Source of the DNA: Paraburkholderia fungorum
GTDB taxonomy: Bacteria; Pseudomonadota; Gammaproteobacteria; Burkholderiales; Burkholderiaceae
Assembly (NCBI RefSeq): GCF_900099835.1
Contig: NZ_FNKP01000002.1
Coordinates: forward strand, 1,426,001-1,490,000
Length of the DNA: 64,000 bases
Direction of reading: 5' to 3'
This document shows, piece by piece, positions 45,143 through 54,926 of this stretch. Both the position numbers and the translations under genes were made by a program. The notes beneath the pieces are model-generated. The model was not told the origin of the DNA. It saw nothing but the letters and a program-made list of their open reading frames with translations, and made no database searches. Position 1 is the stretch's first letter; the number at the start of each line of letters is the position of its first letter.

Positions 45143-47254
45143 TTACGCAGGCACCGATTCCGCCTGCGCCGCACGCGACCACACGCGATGCTGCTCAGCG
45201 GCCTGGATGAACGCCTTGAGCACGTCCGTCGCCTTCTTGTCGTCACCCGTGAATACGCCGTCCGCATTGTCCGGCAATTGTGCGGCCACTAGCACGTCTC
45301 GCCCCGCACCGATTGCCGCGATCGCCTTCAGATGCTTGAACGCTTCAAGCACAAAATGCCGTGCGTCTCCCGATTGCGCCAGCACCTTCGCGCCCGCATC
45401 GCCGCCGACTACGATGACCGCGTCGAACATGATCGAAGGCAGGCCGGCAATCGTCGCATCGGGCGCCATGCCGTCGATGGCAGCCAGTGTCGGCGCAATC
45501 AGCATCGGCGCAGCGCCCTCGCCCTGCAGCGCCTGCTGAAGCTTTCTAATCGCCGCGCCATCCGAACCGGGCGCGGCCAGCAACGCAATCTTGCGAGTCT
45601 TGATACCCGGCTGCACACGATTGAGCAGGCTCAACGCAGGCGACTCCTTCGGACCCGCCAGCTTCGCCGTCCCCTTCTTCGGCGCAGGGAGACCCAAACC
45701 TTCGGCAACTTGCGCCGCCAGGCCGGCATCGAAATTCGCAAGAATCTCGTTGACCACGCGAGCGCGTATTTCCGGCTTCGTCACTTTGCCGAGTTCGAAT
45801 TGATACGCCGCGGCGATATGGTCCTTCTCCGGTTGCGACATGCTGTTATAGAACAGCGCGGCCTGCGAGAAATGATCGGCGAACGACTCGCTGCGCACGC
45901 GAATCTTCGTGCCTTCCACGCGCTCCTGATAACTTTCGAAGCCGCCGTCCGACGGCGCGGGATCGGTTTCCTTAGGCCAGCCGCCGCTCAGCGAATTCGG
46001 CTCATACGAAGCCTGCCCGACATTGATTGTCTGCCGATGCATCGCATCGCGCTGATTGTTGACATATGGGCATACCGGACGGTTGATCGGAATCTCATGG
46101 AAATTCGGTCCGCCGAGGCGGCTGATCTGCGTATCCGTATAGGAAAACAGGCGCCCTTGCAGCAGAGGATCGTTCGAGAAATCGATACCCGGCACGACAT
46201 GGCCTGGATGGAACGCCACCTGTTCAGTCTCGGCGAAGAAGTTATCCGGATTGCGATTGAGCGTCATCTTGCCGACGATTTTCACCGGCACCAGTTCTTC
46301 AGGAATCAGCTTGGTCGGATCGAGAAGGTCGAAGTCGAACTTGTGCTCGTCTTCTTCCTCGACAATCTGCACGCCGAGTTCAAACTCCGGGAAGTCACCC
46401 CGTTCAATCGACTCCCACAAATCGCGTCGATGAAAATCCGGGTCTTTGCCCGCAAGTTTCTGCGCCTCATCCCATAGCAGCGAGTAAGAACCCAGTACCG
46501 GACGCCAGTGGAATTTAACGAATCGCCCTTTACCCTCGGCATTCACGAAGCGGAACGTATGAATGCCGAAGCCTTCCATCGTGCGCAAGCTGCGGGGAAT
46601 CGCACGGTCTGACATGGTCCACAGCACCATATGCGCGGACTCGGGCACGAGCGATACAAAGTCCCAGAAGGTATCGTGCGCGGAACCGCCGGTCGGCATT
46701 TCGTTCGGCGCTTCCGGTTTCACCGCATGCACGAAGTCCGGGAACTTGATGGCATCCTGAATAAAAAACACCGGCATGTTATTGCCGACCAGATCGTAAT
46801 TGCCTTCCTGCGTGTAGAACTTCACCGCAAAGCCGCGCACGTCGCGCACGGTATCGGCGGAACCACGCGGACCTTGCACCGTGGAGAAGCGCACATAAAC
46901 GGGCGTCTGCTCCGATGGGTCCTGCAGAAACGCCGCCTTCGTGTATTCGCTCATCGACTCGTAAACCTGAAACACGCCGTGCGCCGCCGAACCGCGTGCA
47001 TGCACGATGCGCTCAGGAATACGTTCGTGATCGAAGTGCGTGATCTTTTCACGCATGATGAAATCTTCAAGCAGAGACGGTCCGCGTGGACCGGCGCGCA
47101 ACGTGTTCTGGTTGTCGGAAATCTTGACGCCCTGATTGGTTCTCAGCGCTTCACCGTCCGGCTTGACGCGAAATTTTTCCAGATCCTTCGATTTCGGATC
47201 ACCAGCCTGCGCGTTCTTTGCCGCGGGCTTCTGCGAATTCGTTTTTCCTGCCAT
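45143..47254 (-). CDS. katE: Large-subunit monofunctional catalase, HPII type
   Basis: 703 residues from ATG at 47254 (AAGGAG upstream). The catalase core carries [20 protein letters not shown] with the distal-side His, the [16 protein letters not shown] segment, and [15 protein letters not shown] with the proximal Tyr. Residues of about 560-700 form the class I glutamine-amidotransferase-like C-domain of large clade-2 catalases ([12 protein letters not shown]...[13 protein letters not shown]). It decomposes hydrogen peroxide in the cytoplasm. In related bacteria such catalases belong to stationary-phase or general stress responses; no regulatory site was identified here. Confidence 0.95.
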   Translation of the reverse strand: MAGKTNSQKPAAKNAQAGDPKSKDLEKFRVKPDGEALRTNQGVKISDNQNTLRAGPRGPSLLEDFIMREKITHFDHERIPERIVHARGSAAHGVFQVYESMSEYTKAAFLQDPSEQTPVYVRFSTVQGPRGSADTVRDVRGFAVKFYTQEGNYDLVGNNMPVFFIQDAIKFPDFVHAVKPEAPNEMPTGGSAHDTFWDFVSLVPESAHMVLWTMSDRAIPRSLRTMEGFGIHTFRFVNAEGKGRFVKFHWRPVLGSYSLLWDEAQKLAGKDPDFHRRDLWESIERGDFPEFELGVQIVEEEDEHKFDFDLLDPTKLIPEELVPVKIVGKMTLNRNPDNFFAETEQVAFHPGHVVPGIDFSNDPLLQGRLFSYTDTQISRLGGPNFHEIPINRPVCPYVNNQRDAMHRQTINVGQASYEPNSLSGGWPKETDPAPSDGGFESYQERVEGTKIRVRSESFADHFSQAALFYNSMSQPEKDHIAAAYQFELGKVTKPEIRARVVNEILANFDAGLAAQVAEGLGLPAPKKGTAKLAGPKESPALSLLNRVQPGIKTRKIALLAAPGSDGAAIRKLQQALQGEGAAPMLIAPTLAAIDGMAPDATIAGLPSIMFDAVIVVGGDAGAKVLAQSGDARHFVLEAFKHLKAIAAIGAGRDVLVAAQLPDNADGVFTGDDKKATDVLKAFIQAAEQHRVWSRAAQAESVPA

Positions 47255-47399
47255 GGGGATCGACTCCTTGTGTTCTGGCGCGCCGTTGAAAAGCCGGTTT
47301 GACGCGCAACAAGAAGTCAGCAAGCGATATACCCGCGCGTACGCGAACGCGCAGCGCGGGTTTGATACAGAAGCCTTACCAGCAGGAAAACGTGTTACG

Positions 47400-48296
47400 T
47401 CAGAAGCGATAGTTGATGGAGATATCCGCCACGCCGGTCGCCTTGCTGCGCGTAATCGGACTGTTGCCCGCGCTGCCCACCAACTGTTCGAAAGCGCCGT
47501 CTGCGGTCGCGAACCAGTGCTTGTTGAACAGCCAGACCGCGCTGATCCCGAAGCCCACCGATTTGAATCCGGCACTCGCGTGATACTGCTGATACTGCGA
47601 GTGCGCAGCCTGAGTCTGATTCACGCCGAACCAGCTGTTCATATAGTTCGAGTCGGCCAGCGACACGTTCGGCCCCGCGAACCAGAAGAACTGCTTCGTG
47701 CTGCCCGGCATCGGCATATACGCACCCAAATCGCCGATCCAGCCATTCGATCCGCCGAAATAGCGCCGCACGTCCGCTCGCAGCACGAGCGGGAAGTCCT
47801 TCGAAATGACGTATTCGGCCGCGAGTTTGAGACCCGGCGCCGCGTTGATGTTGCCGAGTCCGTTCAACTCCTGCGGATCGTCCTGCGCGCGTCGGCCGAG
47901 ATCGTAGACGGCGGCAAGACTCGCGCGCCAGTTCTGGCCCTGCGCGAAATTGACGCCGAAACCTTCGCCGCTCGACAGGAAAAACAGATCCTTGTAGCGC
48001 ACGTCGATACTCGGGCCGGCCACGATGTGATAACGATCCGAGCCTTCGAAGCGCGGCTGGAACGAACTGGCCGCGCCAAGACGCACTTGCCAGTCGGGAA
48101 TGGTCGGCTGCCACATCTTCTGCAATGGGATGCCAACCGAGTATTGCCACTCACCCAATGGCGAAGGCGTTTGAGCCGAAGCCGAGGCCGGCAGGAAGGC
48201 GATGCCGCCGAGGGTCGCTGCAACCAGAGACGTTGCCGCGATGCTTGTTTGTTTATTGCGAAGCTGGCCGCCCCGCTTTCTACGGCTGTTCAACAC
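47400..48296 (-). CDS. MipA/OmpV-family outer-membrane protein
   Basis: 298 residues. After a positively charged start, the signal peptide [21 protein letters not shown] should be cut near residue 41. The mature part is rich in alternating aromatic/polar strands ([40 protein letters not shown]) and ends in Phe (NYRF), as expected for an outer-membrane beta-barrel. The [10 protein letters not shown] motif fits MipA/OmpV proteins, some of which act as scaffolds for murein enzymes. Its role here is unknown. It lies upstream of katE on the same strand, 145 bases apart. Confidence 0.82.
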   Translation of the reverse strand: MLNSRRKRGGQLRNKQTSIAATSLVAATLGGIAFLPASASAQTPSPLGEWQYSVGIPLQKMWQPTIPDWQVRLGAASSFQPRFEGSDRYHIVAGPSIDVRYKDLFFLSSGEGFGVNFAQGQNWRASLAAVYDLGRRAQDDPQELNGLGNINAAPGLKLAAEYVISKDFPLVLRADVRRYFGGSNGWIGDLGAYMPMPGSTKQFFWFAGPNVSLADSNYMNSWFGVNQTQAAHSQYQQYHASAGFKSVGFGISAVWLFNKHWFATADGAFEQLVGSAGNSPITRSKATGVADISINYRF

Positions 48297-48669
48297 CAGA
48301 AGCCTCCGATTTCGCGTATCGCGAAAGGGTTAGAGTCGCGCGCCGAGGTTCATCGCGGTTGAAATAGCCGGGGAACTCGAGGCGCTGCTGTGTAAGGCAC
48401 GTAATTTTTTCAACGATCGACACGCGTTATCTGGACGAGAACCGCTTCATATTGGCTGACACCCGCCTGACAGCGCTTTTTGTATGAACAGGTTCATGCG
48501 CAAGATTTGCCGACAGAGGCCTATGTGCAAAATTTGCGCCAAGGGATTTGAAGGAATGTTCGGGTGGCTGCGTTGAGAACATCAATTCGCGGATCGGGCC
48601 GCGGTACGCGTTAAGGCACGAACCCCTGCCAACGCCTACACACGCGCCACCCCACGCCACGCGAAAAAT
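48297..48669. other. 373-bp gap without a recognisable gene
   Basis: This is the space between the MipA/OmpV gene and the LysR gene, both on the minus strand. It must contain the MipA/OmpV promoter; a TTGAAA on the minus strand near 48409 is the only -35-like hexamer I noticed. No RNA gene, repeat or small protein gene is convincing. Confidence 0.4.
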
Positions 48670-49560
48670 TTAAACCGCGAACTGCTTCCGCAGTTGCGCG
48701 CGCAGGAATTCGACGAATGCCCGTATCGTCACCGAGCTTTGCCGATGCTGCGGATAAACCGCGTACACGCTGGTCGCGCCCGGCAGGAAGTCTTCGAGCA
48801 CGGGCATCAGTTGCCCGCTCCTGAGCGCATCGGCGACGATGAAATCCGGCAGCCGGACAATGCCGAGCCCCGCCACCGCCGCATCGCGAATCAGATCGCC
48901 ATTGTTAGCGCGCAACGGTCCGTGAACCTCAACCCCTTTCACCGTCCCGTCGACGACAAAATCCCAGCTGACCGCGCCGCCGTGCCCGTAAAGCAGACAC
49001 GCATGACGCGCGAGATCCGCCGGGACCGCCGGCTTGCCGCGACGCCTTGCGTAACCGGGGCTGCAACACGCGACCATCCGCACGTCGACCAGTTTCTGCG
49101 CGACCAGCGTGGAGTCGGGCAATACGCCGATGCGGATCGCCATGTCGAAGCCTTCGCCGACCACGTCGACCGTGCGATCGCTCAATTCCATGTCGAAGCG
49201 CACCTCGCCGTTCTCGCGCAGAAACATCGCCACCAGCGGCGACAGATGCATCATCCCGAACGACATCGGCGCGCTCACACGTAACAGCCCGCGCGGCCCC
49301 GCGCGTCGCAGCGACATGGCCTGCTCGGCATCCTCGACTTCACCGAGGATGCGCCGCGCGCGCTCGTAGAACTCCTGCCCGAGTTCGGTCACCGCCAGCT
49401 TGCGCGTATTGCGGATCAGCAGTTGCACGCCGAGCGCTTCTTCCAGCGCCATCACGCGTCGGCTGACGAACTGCTTGGACAACGAGAGCCGGCTCGCTGC
49501 GGCGGTGAAGTTACGCGCGTCGACCGTGGCGACGAAGATCCGCATGTCTTCGAGTTGCAT
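48670..49560 (-). CDS. LysR-family regulator beside pirin/doxX
   Basis: 296 residues. The DNA-binding region runs MQLEDMRIFVATVDARNFTA, then SLSKQFVSRRVMALEEALGV. The effector domain starts near residue 92 (GLLRVSAPMSFGMMHLSPLV), with GFDMAIRIGVLPDSTLVAQK typical of the CrgA-like LysR subgroup. It is divergent from the pirin gene across 135 bases, the usual layout for direct control of pirin and doxX. Related regulators often respond to quinones or electrophiles; that is an inference here. Confidence 0.9.
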   Translation of the reverse strand: MQLEDMRIFVATVDARNFTAAASRLSLSKQFVSRRVMALEEALGVQLLIRNTRKLAVTELGQEFYERARRILGEVEDAEQAMSLRRAGPRGLLRVSAPMSFGMMHLSPLVAMFLRENGEVRFDMELSDRTVDVVGEGFDMAIRIGVLPDSTLVAQKLVDVRMVACCSPGYARRRGKPAVPADLARHACLLYGHGGAVSWDFVVDGTVKGVEVHGPLRANNGDLIRDAAVAGLGIVRLPDFIVADALRSGQLMPVLEDFLPGATSVYAVYPQHRQSSVTIRAFVEFLRAQLRKQFAV

Positions 49561-49695
49561 TTATTGTCCACTCCATGGTGACAGTGTTTCCAATTTAGCA
49601 TCGATTATATCCATCCGGATTGACCTACACTGTCGTTCATGGATCGCGGACAAACAAACAACTGCCCGGATCGCACAACCCAAGGAGAGAACAAG

Positions 49696-50421
49696 ATGCT
49701 CGAAATCAGACACGCCAATCAACGTGGCCGCGCCGAACACGGCTGGCTTAGCTCGCGTCACACGTTTTCCTTTGCGCACTATCACGATCCGAAGCAGAAC
49801 GGCTTCTCCGACCTGCTGGTGATCAACGACGACCGCGTCGCACCGGCTCAGGGTTTCGGCAAGCACCCGCACCGCGACATGGAAATCTTCTCGTACGTGC
49901 TGGAAGGCGCGCTCGAACATAAGGACACGATGGGCACCGGCTCGGTGATCGTGCCCGGCGACGTCCAGTTGATGAGCGCCGGAACCGGCGTGGCGCACAG
50001 CGAATACAACCATTCGAAGACGGAGCCGGTCCACTTCATGCAGATCTGGATCGCACCGGGCGAGATGGGCACGACGCCGCGTTACCAGCAGCGGCATTTT
50101 GGTGCGGACCAGAAGCGTGGTGCGCTGCGCCTGATCCTGTCACCGGACGGCGCGAACGAATCGCTGGTAGTGCAGCAGGATGCGCGGGTGTATGCAGGTC
50201 TGTTCGACGGCGATGAGACGGCGCGGCTCGAATTGGCGAGCGACCGGTATGCGTATGTTCAGGTGGCGCGCGGCAAGGTCACGGTGAACGGCGTCGAGCT
50301 GAATGAAGGCGACGGTGCGCGAGTGCGCGGAGAAGAAGCGCTGACCTTCACGCAAGGCCACGATGCAGAAGTGCTGGTGTTCGATCTGCGAAACATCGAG
50401 ACATCGGCGATGTGGGCTTGA
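49696..50421 (+). CDS. Pirin-family bicupin
   Basis: 241 residues from ATG at 49696 with AAGGAGAG upstream. The first cupin holds the metal-binding set GFGKHPHRDMEIFSYVLEG and GTGVAHSEYNHS, which gives three histidines and a glutamate. The second, degenerate cupin covers the C-terminal half. This matches the YhhW-like pirins, some of which oxidise flavonoids such as quercetin, but the physiological substrate is not known. First gene of a pirin-doxX unit, divergent from the LysR gene. Confidence 0.9.
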   Translation: MLEIRHANQRGRAEHGWLSSRHTFSFAHYHDPKQNGFSDLLVINDDRVAPAQGFGKHPHRDMEIFSYVLEGALEHKDTMGTGSVIVPGDVQLMSAGTGVAHSEYNHSKTEPVHFMQIWIAPGEMGTTPRYQQRHFGADQKRGALRLILSPDGANESLVVQQDARVYAGLFDGDETARLELASDRYAYVQVARGKVTVNGVELNEGDGARVRGEEALTFTQGHDAEVLVFDLRNIETSAMWA

Positions 50422-50442
50422 GTTGCCTGCTGGTTTAAACAT

Positions 50443-50471
50443 GATTCGCCGGCTTTCGATGCCGGCGAATC
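50443..50471. other. 11-bp inverted repeat between pirin and doxX
   Basis: GATTCGCCGGC (50443-50453) pairs perfectly with GCCGGCGAATC (50461-50471) around a seven-base loop. There is no T run, so it is not a standard terminator. It could stabilise the pirin message or reduce read-through into doxX. Confidence 0.7.
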
Positions 50472-50507
50472 ACTCTCCTTCAATACCTGAATCATCGATA
50501 AAAAATC

Positions 50508-50921
50508 ATGCGCTACACACTGTTTGAAAACCAGAAAGACGCGGTCATTCTCGTCGCCCGCATCCTGTTGATGGTGCTGTTCGTCATGTTCGGCTGGTCG
50601 AAACTGACCGGCTTCTCCGGCACCGTCGCGTATATGACATCGACTGGCGCGCCTGTGCCCGAGTTGTCGGCGATCATCGCCGTGGTGATGGAATTCGTGG
50701 TCGGCGTCGCACTCGTGGTGGGCTTTTACACGCGGCCGCTGGCGTTGGTACTCGCGGTTTATACGCTTGGCACCGCGTTCATCGGGCACCACTACTGGAA
50801 CATGACCGGCGCCGCGCAATACGACAACATGATCCACTTCTACAAAAACATCAGCGTGATCGGCGGACTGCTGCTGTTGTGCGTGACCGGTGCAGGCAAG
50901 TACTCGATCGACCGGCGTTAA
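50508..50921 (+). CDS. DoxX-family membrane protein
   Basis: 137 residues with four transmembrane helices, beginning ILVARILLMVLFVMFGWSKL, the family's characteristic first helix. The loop GFSGTVAYMTSTGAP and the helix ALVVGFYTRPLALVLAVYTL are also typical. DoxX-like proteins are linked to quinone-related or thiol redox functions, but most have no proven activity. It is 86 bases after the pirin gene, separated by a hairpin, and ends at a long terminator stem. Confidence 0.88.
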   Translation: MRYTLFENQKDAVILVARILLMVLFVMFGWSKLTGFSGTVAYMTSTGAPVPELSAIIAVVMEFVVGVALVVGFYTRPLALVLAVYTLGTAFIGHHYWNMTGAAQYDNMIHFYKNISVIGGLLLLCVTGAGKYSIDRR

Positions 50922-50943
50922 AAGTACTCGCATCGTTTCAGTT

Positions 50944-50985
50944 AAAAGCCGCGTGGCATCGAAAGATGCCACGCGGCTTTTTTGT
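50944..50985. terminator. Bidirectional terminator between doxX and the alkane monooxygenase gene
   Basis: A 17-base perfect stem (50944-50960 with 50965-50981) around a GAAA loop is followed by a T run. The A run on the other side makes it work in both directions. It is the strongest stem-loop I noticed in the window. Confidence 0.92.
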
Positions 50986-51006
50986 TTTGCCGTGATATAC
51001 GCGCAA

Positions 51007-52161
51007 CTATCCCGCGAATTCCGCCAGCACACGCTCACGAATCGCAGGCCTGATATTCGACTGCATCATGTTCCCGCCATAATGCGCGACGACCCGCGGA
51101 TTCATCACGCGAAACCATAACGGCGGGACATACGCGAGCATGATCATCGTCGCGTAGCCGGACGGCAATTGCGGCGCATTGTCGAAATGACGCAGCGCCT
51201 GAAACGAGCGAGTCGGATTCGCATGATGATCGGCGTGGCGCTGCAACTGGTACAGAAACAGGTTCGTCACGACGCGATTGCTGTTCCACGAATGCTGCGG
51301 CTGACAGCGCTCATAGCGGCCGCTCGCAAGCTGCTTGCGGCCAAGTCCGTAGTGCTCGAGATAATTGACCACTTCGAGCAGGGACGCGCCATACACCGCC
51401 TGGATCAGCAGGAACGGCAGCACCTTCAGGCCGAATAACGCGATCGCCGCTCCCCACAACACCACCGTCATCGCCCATGCGTGCAGCACTTCATTGCGCC
51501 ACGTCCACGGCGATTTGCCGAGGCGTTCGAGCCGGTGCTTTTCGAGCCGCCACGCGGACGCAATGCTGCCCGACACCGTGCGCGGCAAAAATGCCCAGAA
51601 CGACTCGCCGTAGCGCGCGCTGGCCGGATCGGCGGCGGTCGCCACGCGCACATGATGACCGCGATTGTGTTCGACGAAAAAATGCCCGTACGCGACCGGC
51701 GCCAGCGTAATTTTCGCGAGCCATCGTTCGAAGCGGTTGGTCTTGTGGCCGAGTTCGTGCGCGGTGTTGATCGACACGCCCGTCGCCGCACCGAGCGATA
51801 ACGCAAAGCCCACGTAGTCGTACCAGACCAGCGTACGCGTTGCGACAATCCATAACGCGCCGAAGAACGACGCGTATTCGGCACACGTCGCGAGATAGAC
51901 GATGCGGCGGTAGTAGCGCTCTTTCTCCAGCGTGGGAACGACGTCGTCGGGCGGATTGCTGGTGTCGTCGCCGATCAGATAGTCGGCCACGGGAATGATC
52001 GTGAAGACGAAGATCGGCCCAAACCACCAGAAGATGTGCCACCCGGTGGACAGCGCGAGCCACGCAGCGTGCAAAGGCAAAGTGATCGTGAGCGCGCCGA
52101 GCAGCCACAAGTAGCGCTTGCTATCGGTCCACCGGTCGCGGGCCGCATCCGTTGTCGACAT
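51007..52161 (-). CDS. alkB: Alkane 1-monooxygenase (integral-membrane diiron hydroxylase)
   Basis: 384 residues, normal for the family. The histidine clusters are complete: HELGHK (residues 135-140), EHNRGHH (164-170) and LQRHADHH, plus NYLEHYGL. Six membrane helices are expected, starting near residue 17. The enzyme hydroxylates the terminal carbon of n-alkanes using electrons from rubredoxin. No rubredoxin or rubredoxin-reductase gene lies nearby, so the electron donor must be encoded elsewhere. The gene is convergent with doxX. A single gene, with no regulator visible beside it. Confidence 0.93.
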   Translation of the reverse strand: MSTTDAARDRWTDSKRYLWLLGALTITLPLHAAWLALSTGWHIFWWFGPIFVFTIIPVADYLIGDDTSNPPDDVVPTLEKERYYRRIVYLATCAEYASFFGALWIVATRTLVWYDYVGFALSLGAATGVSINTAHELGHKTNRFERWLAKITLAPVAYGHFFVEHNRGHHVRVATAADPASARYGESFWAFLPRTVSGSIASAWRLEKHRLERLGKSPWTWRNEVLHAWAMTVVLWGAAIALFGLKVLPFLLIQAVYGASLLEVVNYLEHYGLGRKQLASGRYERCQPQHSWNSNRVVTNLFLYQLQRHADHHANPTRSFQALRHFDNAPQLPSGYATMIMLAYVPPLWFRVMNPRVVAHYGGNMMQSNIRPAIRERVLAEFAG

Positions 52162-52404
52162 TGTCTCCCTCCTTTTTTATCGTCCGACACGTCGCAAGTT
52201 TGCGCGGGCGAACGTTTTCTAACTCCCAGATTTATATGGTCTGACGCGACGGATAGCCAGAGAATCCGGCCAGGTGAGAGTCTCCAAACAATCGCCTCGC
52301 AAAGCGCGCATATGTCACGCGGTTCGAGCGGGCGAATGAAACAGGCGTTGGATGACGTGTTGCAGCGCACATTGCGTGCATGCGGGCGGAAACGCGAAAG
52401 CAAA

Positions 52405-52430
52405 TAAAAACGGCGGCCCGCAGGCCGCCG
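52405..52430 (-). terminator. Minus-strand terminator of ahpF
   Basis: CGGCGGCC (52411-52418) pairs with GGCCGCCG (52423-52430), and on the minus strand five Ts (52406-52410) follow. It lies 38 bases after the ahpF stop. Confidence 0.85.
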
Positions 52431-52467
52431 TTCGATACAACAACTACCACACTACCGGATACTCGAA

Positions 52468-54057
52468 TCAGACAGCTTCCGCTTCCGCCACGCTGACCGC
52501 TTCCACTTCTTCGCTATTGCGGATCAGGTGATCGAATGCCGACAACGAAGCCTTCGCGCCCTCGCCCACTGCAATCACGATCTGCTTGAACGGGACCGTG
52601 GTCACGTCGCCGGCGGCGAACACGCCCGGCACCGACGTCGCGCCGCGTGCATCGACGACGATCTCGCCGTGCTTCGACAACTCGACCGTGCCCTTCAGCC
52701 ATTCGGTGTTCGGCACGAGACCGATCTGCACGAATACGCCTTCCAGTTCGACCGTTTTCACTTCTCCCGAACGCAGGTCCTTGTAGACCAGACCGTTGAC
52801 CTTCTTGCCGTCGCCGGTGATTTCGGTGGTCTGAGCCTGCGTGACGATGGTTACGTTCGGCAGGCTGCGCAGCTTGCGTTGCAGCACTTCGTCGGCACGC
52901 AGCGTCGCGCCGAATTCGAACAGCGTCACTTCGCGGACGATACCCGCGAGGTCGATTGCCGCTTCGACGCCTGAATTGCCGCCGCCGATCACTGCGACGC
53001 GCTTGCCCTTGAACAGCGGGCCATCGCAGTGCGGGCAGTACGCTACGCCATGATTGCGGTACTCGCGCTCGCCCGGCACGTTGATCTCGCGCCAGCGCGC
53101 ACCGGTCGCCAGAATCACGGTCTTCGCCTTCAGCACCGCGCCATTCGCCAGACGCACCTCGTTGATGCGCCCCGGGATCAGCGCTTCGGCACGCTGCACG
53201 TCCATGATGTCGACTTCATACGTCTTCACGTGCTGTTCGAGCGCCGTCGCGAACTTCGGCCCTTCGGTTTCCGTCACCGAGACAAAGTTTTCGATGGCGA
53301 GCGTGTCGAGCACCTGACCGCCGAAGCGTTCCGCGACGACACCCGTCGCAATGCCCTTGCGCGCCGAATAAATTGCCGCCGCCGCACCCGCCGGGCCGCC
53401 GCCGACGATCAGCGTGTCGAACACCGGCTTCTTTTCCAGTTCCTTCGCGGCACGCGCACCGGCGTTGGTGTCGAGTTTCGCGAGGATTTCCTTCACACCG
53501 CTGCGGCCCTGACCGAACACTTCACCGTTCATGAACATGGTCGGTACCGCCATGATCTGGCGCGCTTCGACTTCGTTCTGGAACAGCGCGCCGTCGATCG
53601 CCACGTGGCGGATGCGCGGGTTGATCAGCGCCATCACGTTCAGCGCCTGGACGACTTCCGGGCAGTTCTGGCATGACAGCGAAAAATACGTTTCGAACTG
53701 ATAGTCGCCGTCGAGATTGCGGATCTGTTCGATCACTGCATCGTCGAGTTTGACCGGGTGGCCGCCGACCTGCAGCAACGCGAGGACGAGCGACGTGAAT
53801 TCATGTCCCATCGGAATGCCCGCGAAGCGGATGCCCGTATCCTTGCCAGGCTGGCTGATCGAGAACGACGGCTTGCGTTCGCTATCGCCACGGCGTTCGA
53901 TGACAGTGACACGTTCCGACAACGTCGCGATATCGTTCAGCAATGCCAGCAATTCCTGCGATTTCGCGCTGTCGTCGAGCGAGGCGACGATCTCGATAGG
54001 GTTACTAACCTTTTCGAGGTACGTTTTCAACTGGGTCTTGAGGTTGGCATCAAGCAT
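52468..54057 (-). CDS. ahpF: Alkyl hydroperoxide reductase subunit F
   Basis: 529 residues. The N-terminal pair of thioredoxin-like folds carries the CQNC redox centre ([11 protein letters not shown]). The thioredoxin-reductase part has [17 protein letters not shown] for [23 protein letters not shown] with the second CxxC and the NADH loop, and [15 protein letters not shown] at the C-terminal FAD site. It passes electrons from NADH to AhpC. It lies downstream of ahpC on the same strand, 168 bases apart, with a hairpin between them. Confidence 0.96.
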   Translation of the reverse strand: MLDANLKTQLKTYLEKVSNPIEIVASLDDSAKSQELLALLNDIATLSERVTVIERRGDSERKPSFSISQPGKDTGIRFAGIPMGHEFTSLVLALLQVGGHPVKLDDAVIEQIRNLDGDYQFETYFSLSCQNCPEVVQALNVMALINPRIRHVAIDGALFQNEVEARQIMAVPTMFMNGEVFGQGRSGVKEILAKLDTNAGARAAKELEKKPVFDTLIVGGGPAGAAAAIYSARKGIATGVVAERFGGQVLDTLAIENFVSVTETEGPKFATALEQHVKTYEVDIMDVQRAEALIPGRINEVRLANGAVLKAKTVILATGARWREINVPGEREYRNHGVAYCPHCDGPLFKGKRVAVIGGGNSGVEAAIDLAGIVREVTLFEFGATLRADEVLQRKLRSLPNVTIVTQAQTTEITGDGKKVNGLVYKDLRSGEVKTVELEGVFVQIGLVPNTEWLKGTVELSKHGEIVVDARGATSVPGVFAAGDVTTVPFKQIVIAVGEGAKASLSAFDHLIRNSEEVEAVSVAEAEAV

Positions 54058-54138
54058 GGCGATTCGATTCCGTGACGTGGGTGTTGGGTTCCCGGCGCCG
54101 CACGCCGTCCGGGTAGGACGGGTACGGCCCGGGGACGC

Positions 54139-54164
54139 GCGAATCGCTGCATCAAGCGATTCGC
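54139..54164. other. 10-bp inverted repeat between ahpC and ahpF
   Basis: GCGAATCGCT (54139-54148) and AGCGATTCGC (54155-54164) form a perfect stem with a six-base loop. Without a T run it is unlikely to be a full terminator. It may cause partial termination or RNA processing, so that AhpC is made in excess over AhpF. Confidence 0.65.
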
Positions 54165-54225
54165 ACGGTACTGCCGATGCGCTGTGAAGCGCTTACTGCT
54201 TCGGGTCACTTTGGACCGTCGGACC

Positions 54226-54789
54226 TTAGATCTTGCCGATCAGGTCCAGCGACGGGGTCAGCGTGTCTGCGCCCGGCGTCCACTTGGCGGGGCAAACTTC
54301 ACCCGGGTGCGATGCGACGTATTGAGCAGCCTGCACCTTGCGCAGCAGTTCGCCTGCGTCACGGCCGATACCGTTGTCGTGCACTTCCGACAGCTTGATC
54401 TCGCCTTCCGGGTTGATCACGAACGTGCCGCGCAGTGCCAGGCCTTCTTCTTCGATCAGCACGTCGAAAGCGCGCGAGATTGCCAGCGTCGGATCGGCGA
54501 TCATCGGGTACTTGATCTTCTGGATCGTGTCCGACGTGTCGTGCCATGCCTTGTGCGTGAAGTGCGTATCGGTCGACACGCTGTAGATTTCGACGCCGAG
54601 CTTCTGGAATTCGGCGTAACGATCGGCCAGGTCACCCAGTTCGGTCGGGCAAACAAACGTGAAGTCGGCCGGATAGAAAACGAAAACCGACCACTTGCCC
54701 TTCAGGCTTTCTTCAGTGACGGTCACGAAATCGCCGTTGTGATAAGCCTGTGCCTTGAACGGTTTGACTTGACTGTTGATGATCGGCAT
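54226..54789 (-). CDS. ahpC: Alkyl hydroperoxide reductase subunit C, 2-Cys peroxiredoxin
   Basis: 187 residues. The peroxidatic Cys is in [15 protein letters not shown] and the resolving Cys in [10 protein letters not shown]. The protein starts [20 protein letters not shown], as in enterobacterial AhpC. It reduces hydrogen peroxide, alkyl hydroperoxides and peroxynitrite, and is recycled by AhpF. The ATG follows a good AAGAGGA. It is the first gene of an ahpC-ahpF unit; an OxyR-type half site lies about 90 bases upstream. Confidence 0.96.
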   Translation of the reverse strand: MPIINSQVKPFKAQAYHNGDFVTVTEESLKGKWSVFVFYPADFTFVCPTELGDLADRYAEFQKLGVEIYSVSTDTHFTHKAWHDTSDTIQKIKYPMIADPTLAISRAFDVLIEEEGLALRGTFVINPEGEIKLSEVHDNGIGRDAGELLRKVQAAQYVASHPGEVCPAKWTPGADTLTPSLDLIGKI

Positions 54790-54879
54790 TTGCTGAGTCC
54801 TCTTTCTGGGTGGTTGGAAAGTGGAGTCAGTATCTCAGACGACGCTTAATAGGTAAAGCGGATTGTTTTAATCATAGCG

Positions 54880-54894
54880 ATAGTCTGACACTAT
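54880..54894 (-). promoter_or_regulatory. OxyR-like element upstream of ahpC
   Basis: ATAG-N7-CTAT, an exact match to the palindromic half of the OxyR consensus, lies in the AT-rich DNA about 90 bases before the ahpC start. The expected second element 22 bases nearer the gene is degenerate. A promoter would fit between this site and position 54800. Confidence 0.5.
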
Positions 54895-54926
54895 TTATTT
54901 CGGGCGCGGCGCCTATCGCACCGGTA

